Assembly: GCA_955652345.1 (NCBI GenBank)
Contig: CATPBV010000250.1
Coordinates: forward strand, 1 to 11,190
Reading direction: 5' to 3'
DNA from: an uncultured Solirubrobacteraceae bacterium
Lineage (GTDB): Bacteria; Actinomycetota; Thermoleophilia; Solirubrobacterales; Solirubrobacteraceae
DNA: 11,190 nt
Below, one piece after another: positions 1-6,359 of this stretch. A program made the position numbers and the translations under genes. Position 1 is the stretch's first letter, and each line of letters starts with the position of its first letter. A model generated the notes under the pieces. It did not search any database. It was given only the letters and a program-made list of their open reading frames with translations, and was not told where the DNA came from.

Positions 1-233
1 ATGAGACTCGGAGGGCGCCCGGCCACATGAGTGGATCGTCCGCAGTCGCGGTTGTCGAAGCGCACCACCTGAAAGCCATCGCTCGCGAGTCGCACGCAGA
101 ACTCATCGGGCCAGCCGATCATCTGCGTCCCAAGCCCCATGGTCAGCACGACCGGCGGGTCGCTCGCGGCACCGAAGGTCTCGTAGCAGAGCGTGATCCC
201 ACGTCCGACGTCGCAGAATCGCTCAGCCATCAT
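1..233 (-). CDS. alpha/beta hydrolase, N-terminal part (runs off window edge)
   Basis: The first 77 residues of a protein that reads leftwards out of the window. After the short start MMAERF comes a first beta strand (PPVVLTMG, about 26-33), an oxyanion-loop-like MGLGTQ at 32-37, then WPDEF (41-45) and the RFDNRDCGRS segment (58-67). That order (glycine loop after strand 3, then a D-x-R-x-x-G-x-S loop) is typical of alpha/beta-hydrolase-fold esterases and epoxide-hydrolase-like enzymes. The nucleophile elbow and the rest of the triad lie outside the window, so the substrate cannot be named. The two adjacent ATG codons overlap the end of the acyltransferase gene upstream by 11 bases and no good Shine-Dalgarno is seen, so translation is probably coupled to that gene. 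A lipase or esterase role beside a WS/DGAT enzyme is plausible but inferred. Confidence 0.8.
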   Translation of the reverse strand, partial: MMAERFCDVGRGITLCYETFGAASDPPVVLTMGLGTQMIGWPDEFCVRLASDGFQVVRFDNRDCGRSTHVAGRPPSL

Positions 234-1716
234 GGCGCGCCGTCGCGAGACCCTCGGTCCCGGCCTCGAGGTTGTCTGGGCGGAGCTCCGCCAGCGCTTC
301 GCGGAGCCACCCCATCACGCTCCACAGGTCAGGCATCTGGTCGCGGTCGGCGACGATCCCGAACGCTAGTCGCCCGCAATAGCTCATCATCGTGATGTTC
401 AGCCCCATGCCGTCGGTGACCACCGAGATCGGGTACTGCACCTCGAGGCGCGCCCCCGCCATATACAGGGGCACCTGCGGGCCTGGCACGTTCGAGACCA
501 CGAGGTTCCAGGCGGGTCGGCCTCGCCGGCTGGCGCTGAGCGCGAACGTGAGGCTTGCGGCGCGGGAGAACAGGGCGGGCGGAATGAACTGGTTCGCGTC
601 CTGAAGGAGGTCGGCCGGGAGCGCGCGGTGCCGATCCTTCATCTCGGACAGGGCATCGTGCGTCTCGGTCAGGCGCTGCACGGGATCGGCGATGGTCGTG
701 TAGAGGGGCGCTGTCATCAGCAGGATCCGGTTGCCGAACGTGCCGGCCTGCTCGGTCGTGCGGACGGAGACGGGGATCTGCACCACAAGCGGGTCTGAGG
801 GCAGCTCACCGTGCTCGAGCAGCCAGCGGCGGACGGCCGACGCACACAGCGAGACCACGACGTCGTTGACAGTGACGCCGTGCCGGTTCTTGACCTCCTT
901 GACATCCGCAAGCGACAGCTCCCCGAACGCGAAGCGCCGATGGGCTGAGATCCGTCCGCTGAACGACGTTCGCGGGGGGGTCAGGTCGCGCCGGCCGACC
1001 ACCTTGCCGCGGCCGAGAGCGCGCTCGGCGCGCGCGGCGAGCCGACCGGCGGCGCCCAGGCCGGGAATGTTCGAGAGCGAAGGGACCTCTTCGAGGTTCG
1101 GAAGAGCGCGGGGCAGCGAGCGGAGCAGCCGGAGTGGGTAGCGCGGAACCGCGAGCACACCCCGAGCGAGCATCTCGAGCTCACTCGGCTGCCGGTCCGC
1201 GGGTGCGGGCGTCGGCGGGGGAGGCTCGCGCCCCTCGGGGGTCAGGTCGAGCAGCGCGCCCAGGATCTCGGCGCCAGAGATCCCGTCGATCACGGCGTGA
1301 TGGATCTTCGTCAGCACACCAATTCTGCCCTCTGGAAGTCCGTGGATCAGGTACAGCTCCCACAGCGGCCGTGCCCGGTCGAGCGGTCGCGCGAAGATCC
1401 GTGCGACCTGCTCGCCGAGCTGCGCATCAGTGCCCGGCGGGGCAAGTGCGATCTCGCGAACGTGAAACTCGAGGTCGAAGTCGGGGTCCTCCACCCAATA
1501 GGCGTAGTCGAGGTCGAACGGCACCTGCGCGAGCCGCCAGCGAAACGGTGGGACCAGTGGCAGCCGCTCGGCGATCAGACGCTGGAGGTCGAGGACCGTC
1601 AGCGCGCCGCCGGGCGCGGTGGATGGATCGAGGATTGCGAGGCCGCCGACGTGCCCGTAGTGACGCGAGTCCTCGAGGGCGAGAAACTGCTGGTCGAGTG
1701 CGGTGAGCTGGCGCAT
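223..1716 (-). CDS. WS/DGAT-family O-acyltransferase (wax ester synthase / diacylglycerol acyltransferase)
   Basis: A 497-residue protein, the usual length of the bacterial WS/DGAT family. These enzymes transfer acyl groups from acyl-CoA to fatty alcohols or diacylglycerol, making wax esters or triacylglycerol at the inner membrane. The N-terminus (LTALDQQFLALE, then HVGGLAILDP at 22-31) is the family's opening. The catalytic HHxxxDG motif is intact as HHAVIDG at 139-145, preceded by PLWELYLIHGL (117-127). The C-terminal half has the conserved SNVPGP stretch followed by the NITMMSY segment. The ATG at 1716 gives the family's normal N-terminus, but the bases before it show no clear Shine-Dalgarno. 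Its stop codon lies inside the start of an alpha/beta hydrolase gene, making a two-gene unit at least. It faces away from a pair of acyl-CoA dehydrogenase genes. Actinobacteria often hold several paralogues of this family, so wax ester versus triacylglycerol preference cannot be told from sequence. Confidence 0.93.
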   Translation of the reverse strand: MRQLTALDQQFLALEDSRHYGHVGGLAILDPSTAPGGALTVLDLQRLIAERLPLVPPFRWRLAQVPFDLDYAYWVEDPDFDLEFHVREIALAPPGTDAQLGEQVARIFARPLDRARPLWELYLIHGLPEGRIGVLTKIHHAVIDGISGAEILGALLDLTPEGREPPPPTPAPADRQPSELEMLARGVLAVPRYPLRLLRSLPRALPNLEEVPSLSNIPGLGAAGRLAARAERALGRGKVVGRRDLTPPRTSFSGRISAHRRFAFGELSLADVKEVKNRHGVTVNDVVVSLCASAVRRWLLEHGELPSDPLVVQIPVSVRTTEQAGTFGNRILLMTAPLYTTIADPVQRLTETHDALSEMKDRHRALPADLLQDANQFIPPALFSRAASLTFALSASRRGRPAWNLVVSNVPGPQVPLYMAGARLEVQYPISVVTDGMGLNITMMSYCGRLAFGIVADRDQMPDLWSVMGWLREALAELRPDNLEAGTEGLATARHDG

Positions 1717-1718
1717 AG

Positions 1719-1732
1719 GTGGTTGTTACCAC
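1719..1732. promoter_or_regulatory. small inverted repeat in divergent promoter region (possible operator)
   Basis: GTGGT-TGTT-ACCAC is a perfect 5-bp inverted repeat with a 4-base centre. It lies just before the acyltransferase start codon, within the 99 bases that separate the acyltransferase from the divergent acyl-CoA dehydrogenase genes. The region must hold promoters for both directions, but I see no convincing -35/-10 pair in it. The repeat is short and could be chance; an operator for a regulator controlling both units is only a possibility. Confidence 0.25.
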
Positions 1733-1815
1733 GTTCGCGGACGTCGGCTCGCCAGACGCGGTGCGGTTATCGTCACGTCCGTGCATCGCTCGGGCTCCCG
1801 ACGCAAGGAGATGGG

Positions 1816-2955
1816 GTGGACCTGACGTTCAGCGAGTCGGAGCGTGCCTTTCGCGACGAGCTGCGCGCCTGGCTCGATTCGTACGATCCCGGGTCCGAGC
1901 CGGCTGGAGACGAGGATGCCCACTACGCGTGGCGCCGCGACTTCCAGCGTGCGCTCGCGGACGGGGGATGGGCGGCCGTGCACTGGCCGGTCGAGTACGG
2001 CGGGAGGGGAGCGACGATCATGGAGTCTGCGATCTTCTTCGAGGAGCTCGCCCGCGCCGGGGCGCCGCTGCCCGCGAACGTGCTCGGGCTGCTGCTTGCG
2101 GGACCCACGATCATGAGCTGGGGAACCGCCGAGCAGAAGGACCGCTTCCTCGCGCCGATTCTGACCGCCGAGGAGATCTGGTGTCAGGGATTCTCCGAGC
2201 CCGACGCCGGCTCCGATCTGGCGAGCCTCAAGACCCGCGCAATCAGAGACGGCAACGGCTGGCTGATCTCGGGCCAGAAGGTCTGGACGAGCGGCGCCCA
2301 GTACTCGAAATGGTGCATGCTGCTCGCGCGGACCGACCCGGACGCGCCGAAGCACAAGGGTCTCAGCTACTTCCTCCTGGACATGGAGCAGGAGGGCGTG
2401 CAGGTCCGCCCGCTGCGCCAGATCACGGGCGAGTCGGAGTTCAACGAGCTGTTCATCGACGGCGCCGTCGCCTCCGACGGACAGCTCCTCGGCGGACTCG
2501 GCAACGGCTGGAAGGTCGCGCTCACGACGCTCATGAACGAGCGCGCCGGCCTGGCGTTCTTCCTCCAGGTCCGGCTCAGGCAGCTCTTGGACGCGCTGAG
2601 CGCGGAGGTCGCCGCCGCCGGGATGCTCGATGACTCGGGGGTGGCGGAGCGCCTGGGGGAGGTGCACCTACGCGCGGAGGTGCTGCGGCTGACCGCCTAT
2701 CGCGGACTCACCGCGACCGAGAAGTACGGGCAGCCGGGGCCCGAAGGGTCGCTCACGAAGTGGATGTGGTCGCAGACGAACCAGCAGCTGACGGAGCTCG
2801 CTGCGCAGCTGCTCGGATCGAGCGCTCTGCGGGCCGCCGATCGGTGGGCGTACGAGCTGCTGCGGGCTCGCGGCAACTCGATCGAGGGCGGCACGACCGA
2901 GGTGCTCAAGAACATCGTCGCCGAGCGAGTGCTCGGCTTGCCTCGAGCGCATTAG
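1816..2955 (+). CDS. acyl-CoA dehydrogenase, catalytic-type subunit
   Basis: A 379-residue flavoprotein that oxidises acyl-CoA to the 2-enoyl-CoA. I chose the GTG at 1816 because AAGGAG lies five bases before it and it gives the family's normal N-terminus (DLTFSESERAFRDELRAWL); the frame is open further upstream, but that part overlaps the divergent gene. Seen in order: N-terminal helical domain (1-115), the FAD/substrate-binding strand region with CQGFSEPDAGSD (123-134) and GQKVWTSGA (153-161), and the C-terminal helical domain ending in SIEGGTTEV (355-363) and NIVAERVLGLPR. In the last motif a Gly occupies the place of the MCAD-type catalytic Glu. A Glu in LMNERA (E242) is placed like the base of isovaleryl-CoA-dehydrogenase-like and actinobacterial FadE26/FadE29-like enzymes; this assignment is inferred by motif position. 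The gene is followed after 3 bases by a second, degenerate dehydrogenase gene, its likely partner subunit. Confidence 0.93.
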   Translation: MDLTFSESERAFRDELRAWLDSYDPGSEPAGDEDAHYAWRRDFQRALADGGWAAVHWPVEYGGRGATIMESAIFFEELARAGAPLPANVLGLLLAGPTIMSWGTAEQKDRFLAPILTAEEIWCQGFSEPDAGSDLASLKTRAIRDGNGWLISGQKVWTSGAQYSKWCMLLARTDPDAPKHKGLSYFLLDMEQEGVQVRPLRQITGESEFNELFIDGAVASDGQLLGGLGNGWKVALTTLMNERAGLAFFLQVRLRQLLDALSAEVAAAGMLDDSGVAERLGEVHLRAEVLRLTAYRGLTATEKYGQPGPEGSLTKWMWSQTNQQLTELAAQLLGSSALRAADRWAYELLRARGNSIEGGTTEVLKNIVAERVLGLPRAH

Positions 2956-2958
2956 GTC

Positions 2959-3936
2959 ATGCGGTTCGAGCTGAGCGACGACCACCGGGAGATTGGCCGC
3001 GTCGCGCGGGAGCTGCTGGCGGTCCGAGCGCCCATGTCAGCGCTCCACGAGGTCGCGGTCACGGGCGAGTACGACGGTGCGCTGTGGGGCGAGATGGTCT
3101 CGCTCGGGTGGCCCGGCATCGCGATCGCCGAGAAGCACGGGGGACAGGGACTCGGCGCGATCGGGCTCGCCGTTCTGCTCGAGGAGCTCGGATATGCGTG
3201 CGCGGCCGCACCGCTGCTCTCGACGGCCACAGCGGCGGCTGCGATCCAGGCATACGGGGCCGAGGAGCACCGCGCACGATGGCTGCCGGGGCTCGCCGCC
3301 GGCGAGACGACCGCGGGCATCGGGAGCCGCGACCTTGCGGCTGACGCGGACGGCGCGGCCGTGGCCGTGCTGATCGACGGAGATCGCGCGGAGCTCGTGC
3401 CGGCGCCCGCGACGGAGCCGTTTCGCTCGATCGATCCGGCGCGGCGGTTCGCCACCGTCCGCGGCGACGGCGAACCGCTTGCGGCGGGCGCCGCCGACCT
3501 CGTGCGCGCCGCGATCGCAGCGGAGCTCGTCGGCATCTGCCAGCGCGCGCTCGACATGACAGTCGCCTACGTCAAGGAGCGCTCGCAGTTCGGCGTGCCG
3601 GTGGGGTCGTTCCAGGCGGTCTCTCACCGCTGCGCGGAGATGCTGCTGCATACGGAGAGCGCGCGGTCAGCCGCGTATTTCGCGGCCTGGGCGGCCGATG
3701 CCGACCGCGAGCGGCTCCGCGAGGCGTCTGCGCTGGCATCGGCCGCAGCCGCCGAGGCGGGACGCCTGGTCACGGGCAGCGCGATCCAGGCCCACGGCGG
3801 GATCGGCTTCACCTGGGAGGCCGATGTCCACTGGCTATACAAGCGCGCCCAGCTCGACATCGCGATGCTGGGGGGCGCGCGACGACATCTGATCGCGCTG
3901 GGGCGGATCGCGGGCGAGCGCGCCGCGGCCCGCTGA
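2959..3936 (+). CDS. acyl-CoA dehydrogenase, short partner subunit lacking the usual active-site motifs
   Basis: A 325-residue acyl-CoA dehydrogenase family protein, about 50 residues shorter than its neighbour. The helical N-terminus (FELSDDHREIGRVARELL) and the LGWPGIAIAEKHGGQG stretch (49-64) are normal. The middle domain (about 115-180) is shrunken and lacks the SEPxAGSD flavin motif. The C-terminal domain keeps KERSQFGVPVGSFQAV (206-221) and IQAHGGIGFTWEADVHWLYKRAQ (276-298), which contribute to flavin binding across the dimer interface in this family. No Glu sits at the NER-type position nor in a YEGT-like motif. This fits the non-catalytic half of alpha2beta2 dehydrogenases known from actinobacterial steroid and fatty acyl-CoA catabolism (FadE26-FadE27 type). 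The ATG is 3 bases after the upstream stop, so the two are almost surely co-translated. The substrate (sterol side chain, fatty acid or other) is unknown. Confidence 0.9.
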   Translation: MRFELSDDHREIGRVARELLAVRAPMSALHEVAVTGEYDGALWGEMVSLGWPGIAIAEKHGGQGLGAIGLAVLLEELGYACAAAPLLSTATAAAAIQAYGAEEHRARWLPGLAAGETTAGIGSRDLAADADGAAVAVLIDGDRAELVPAPATEPFRSIDPARRFATVRGDGEPLAAGAADLVRAAIAAELVGICQRALDMTVAYVKERSQFGVPVGSFQAVSHRCAEMLLHTESARSAAYFAAWAADADRERLREASALASAAAAEAGRLVTGSAIQAHGGIGFTWEADVHWLYKRAQLDIAMLGGARRHLIALGRIAGERAAAR

Positions 3937-3993
3937 CGGCGCGCGGCCGCCCGCGGTGTCTCCCGCTGCGGGTATCGACGCCACGCTGCCGTC

Positions 3994-4019
3994 CTTGAGG
4001 CCGGCTGCGGGCCCTCAGG
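3994..4019. terminator. candidate bidirectional hairpin between convergent genes
   Basis: Bases 3994-4002 can pair with 4010-4019 (about nine pairs including TGAGG/CCTCA, with one bulged C and one G-T) around a 7-base loop. It lies in the 78-base gap between the convergent dehydrogenase and glycosidase genes and covers the glycosidase stop. A second stem, CCCGCGG/CTGCGGG (3950-3956 with 3966-3972), is nearby. Neither is followed by a T run, which is common for terminators in GC-rich actinobacteria but leaves the call weak. Confidence 0.35.
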
Positions 4020-6171
4020 CGTCAAGCCACAGGAAGGTGTGAGTCCCACGCACGCCGTCAAATGAGATCGCGCCGGTGCTGACTCTGATCCGCGTCGCTG
4101 GGACAGCCGACCTGAGGGACCTGATCAACCGACCGTCCACGAACGCCAAACCCGCACGTGCGAGCCGGGGGAGGACCACCGTCCCGGTGCTGTCGCGTGG
4201 CGTCACGATTGTCAGTCGGAAGTAGCGGCGCCCACGAATCCAGCGCGAGACGAGCATGCCGTGGGGCGACGGGACCTGGCCCTCCGCCCAACGTAGACCT
4301 GACGTCTGGGGGGCGATCACCCAGCGGGCGAACCCGGGCGCGGCCGGACGGATCCCGAGCACGAACGCCGGGAGGGCGGAGGCGGGTCCCGTCGACCAGC
4401 CGTGAGCGAGCGACGTGCTCCCCGGGTCCATTGGGATCGTGCGTCCGGGAAGCTTGGCGCTGACCGGGCTCGGCGTGTACGCCTGCGGGCGGCCCGAGAC
4501 CGACATCTTCTCCCACATCGTCCCGGGGTCGGCGCGGGCCATGTAGCCGAACAGGCGGCGGTCGAGATCCATCGCTGCCGCGCCCTGACCTTCCTGAAAG
4601 CGCGCCCACAGCTCCCACGAAGAGATGTAGGGGGAGATGTAGTAGCTCATGAACGGGTCGTGCTTGAACTGGCCGTTGACCGGCCCACGCCGGGTGTAGA
4701 GGTGGCGGCGCACGTAGCGCAGCGCCGCGTCGGCCCTGGCGCCCGTGAGCGCCCCGGCGATGACCGCGTACACGTTCGCGTCCTGCGTGTGGTTCGAGCG
4801 CGGGTCGGTGGCATTGCCGCGCAGTGCTCCGGCGGCCGGATCCCACAGTCGCCCGAGCAATGCCGCGCGGACGGCGCGCGCGCGAGCATCGAAGCGGGCG
4901 GCGACCCCGCTGTCGTGGCCGACCAAGCGCTCGAGGATGGCCGCATCCCGCAGCGCCTGGTAGTAGACGGAGTTGGTGTGTGCGTCGATCCCTGCGGCGG
5001 CGTCGAACGGGTGCCAGTTGAGCTCGTTCGGGAGGCTTGCGTCGTACAGCCCTGCGCGCTCGCGCGACTTCATCCACGCGAGCGCGCGCGGGACGGCGGG
5101 TAGCTCGGCACGGACGAAACGGGTGTCGCCCGTGTACAGGTAGTACTCGTAGAGCCCGACGATCCACCATGGTGTATACGAGCCGATCGGAACGATGTCG
5201 ACCAGCGGATTTGGCGGTATTCGAGAGCCGGGAGCCGTGGGGTCGAGAGCGGGGCACACCACCTGGACGAGGCTGGCCTCGGGAAGGAACCCGCTGGGCT
5301 CCTGTTGGCAGGCGAACATCGCGAGCGAGTCGCGGAGCACGCGGACTTCACCTGGGCTCGAGTAGAACGCGGTCAGCCCCTCTATTGCGAGATCTCCGAG
5401 CCACACCAGCCGGTCGCGCTTGGCGCCGTCGACGAGCACGCAGTTGGCGGGTGGAGCCTTGATCGAGTCGAGGTGCTCGGTGTAGACGCTCGCGTACCAG
5501 GTCCGGTTGATAAGCGGATCGTTCGAGAGGAAGTGACCGGCGTAGGCGGTTGCGCTCGGTGGGTACCCGTCGTAGCGCACGCGCACGAACTGGATCGTGG
5601 CCGTCCCGGGAGCGTCGAGCGAGACCCTGATCCAGCGCTCGCCGCCGCGGATGCCGGGTGAGACGAAGGTGTGGGGGATGGGCGACGGTGCGATCACGTC
5701 GAAGCGCCCATCCGGGTCATCGTCGGTCCCAAGGGATCCCATCTGTGTGTCGCCGTGCCCGGTCATGTACTGCAATCGCTCCGAGTAGGCCAATCGCAGC
5801 GGAGCTGTGCTGCTCAGGACGCGGACCAGCACTCGTCCCCCTACGTCCGTGCCCATGTCGAGCAGCAGCGCGGGGCCCGGCGCGGAGGTGGTTGTGATCG
5901 TCGTCTGGCCCTCGCCTGCACCCAGGAGCGCCGACACGCGGATCACGGCTCCGGCGCCGCGGATGACGGAGACGCGCTTAGGAGCAAGCACGGTCCGGGT
6001 CGGGTCGATGACCAGCGCGCGCCAGGCGCCGTCGGGCGATATCGCGCGGCACAGCGAAGGAGGGCACCCGATGCCCGCTCCATGGCCCACGGCCGGCGTG
6101 AGCGCGCCCACCGAGCCCAGCATTGCGACCATCCAGCAGGCCCGAGCGACGCGCCGTTCACCCCTGGCCAA
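4015..6171 (-). CDS. secreted GH78-like glycoside hydrolase (alpha-L-rhamnosidase superfamily)
   Basis: A large (alpha/alpha)6-barrel-type glycosidase, 718 residues from the start chosen here. An N-terminal beta-sandwich region (to about 215) is followed by the barrel, which carries the family's signature DGAKRDRLVWLGD (248-260), equivalent to the D-x-x-x-R-(D/E)-x-x-x-W-x-G-D block of GH78 with its acidic active-site residues. Later come the TMWEKMS segment, with another probable catalytic Glu, SLAHGWSTGP, and a C-terminal beta domain (RWVIAPQTSGLRWAEGQVPSPHG). The frame is open to an ATG at 6420, but that extension would cross the divergent aminotransferase start and is not family-like. The TTG at 6171 gives a good export signal: ARGERRVAR, then the hydrophobic ACWMVAMLGSVGALTPAVG. 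An ATG at 6132 is the main alternative; no start has a clear Shine-Dalgarno. The likely role is trimming rhamnose or a related sugar from plant or microbial glycans outside the cell. No transporter or sugar-catabolic gene is adjacent. Confidence 0.85.
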   Translation of the reverse strand: MARGERRVARACWMVAMLGSVGALTPAVGHGAGIGCPPSLCRAISPDGAWRALVIDPTRTVLAPKRVSVIRGAGAVIRVSALLGAGEGQTTITTTSAPGPALLLDMGTDVGGRVLVRVLSSTAPLRLAYSERLQYMTGHGDTQMGSLGTDDDPDGRFDVIAPSPIPHTFVSPGIRGGERWIRVSLDAPGTATIQFVRVRYDGYPPSATAYAGHFLSNDPLINRTWYASVYTEHLDSIKAPPANCVLVDGAKRDRLVWLGDLAIEGLTAFYSSPGEVRVLRDSLAMFACQQEPSGFLPEASLVQVVCPALDPTAPGSRIPPNPLVDIVPIGSYTPWWIVGLYEYYLYTGDTRFVRAELPAVPRALAWMKSRERAGLYDASLPNELNWHPFDAAAGIDAHTNSVYYQALRDAAILERLVGHDSGVAARFDARARAVRAALLGRLWDPAAGALRGNATDPRSNHTQDANVYAVIAGALTGARADAALRYVRRHLYTRRGPVNGQFKHDPFMSYYISPYISSWELWARFQEGQGAAAMDLDRRLFGYMARADPGTMWEKMSVSGRPQAYTPSPVSAKLPGRTIPMDPGSTSLAHGWSTGPASALPAFVLGIRPAAPGFARWVIAPQTSGLRWAEGQVPSPHGMLVSRWIRGRRYFRLTIVTPRDSTGTVVLPRLARAGLAFVDGRLIRSLRSAVPATRIRVSTGAISFDGVRGTHTFLWLDA

Positions 6172-6296
6172 GATCGCAGATCGGGACAACCCGGAAGCGG
6201 AGCCTACAGCGGGCTGGCTCCCACCGAAATGCTCGGCGCTCGATATTGTCGATGGCGGCGGGACCACGCTTCTGAAAATCCACGAGGGGTGCGACC

Positions 6297-6359
6297 ATGA
6301 CTTCCCCACGGACGCTCCTCGGCCGTCGAGGAGGCCCCTATCCATGGCTGACCAGCTGA
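6297..6359 (+). CDS. candidate 20-codon leader ORF upstream of the aminotransferase
   Basis: An ATG at 6297 follows GAGGGG (6284-6289) with a 7-base spacer, which is a good Shine-Dalgarno arrangement. The frame encodes MTSPRTLLGRRGG followed by PYPWLTS and stops at TGA 6357-6359, 13 bases beyond the aminotransferase's ATG (6344) and in a different frame. A ribosome translating it would run through the hairpin that hides the aminotransferase's ribosome binding site. The peptide resembles no protein I recognise, and a role as a regulatory leader is inferred. A chance short ORF cannot be excluded. Confidence 0.35.
   Translation: MTSPRTLLGRRGGPYPWLTS
6315..6333 (+). promoter_or_regulatory. hairpin sequestering the aminotransferase ribosome binding site
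   Basis: CTCCTCG (6315-6321) and CGAGGAG (6327-6333) are perfect reverse complements around the 5-base loop GCCGT. The right arm contains most of the aminotransferase Shine-Dalgarno GAGGAGG (6328-6334), which lies nine bases before the ATG at 6344. In mRNA the site would be base-paired, so initiation should need melting, for example by a ribosome translating the overlapping leader ORF. The pairing is seen directly; the regulatory role is inference. Confidence 0.5.

Noticed and set aside
1297..1815. Upstream open extension of the first acyl-CoA dehydrogenase frame
   Set aside because: It overlaps the start of the divergent acyltransferase gene, resembles no protein, and the GTG at 1816 has a well-spaced AAGGAG.
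3950..3972. Second GC-rich hairpin in the convergent gap
   Set aside because: Seven pairs with a 9-base loop and no T run; in DNA this GC-rich such a stem is expected by chance, so it is mentioned only with the neighbouring terminator candidate.
5807..6343. Upstream open extension of the aminotransferase frame
   Set aside because: It lies antisense to the glycosidase gene, has a low-complexity composition typical of GC-rich shadow frames, and the ATG at 6344 has a strong Shine-Dalgarno.
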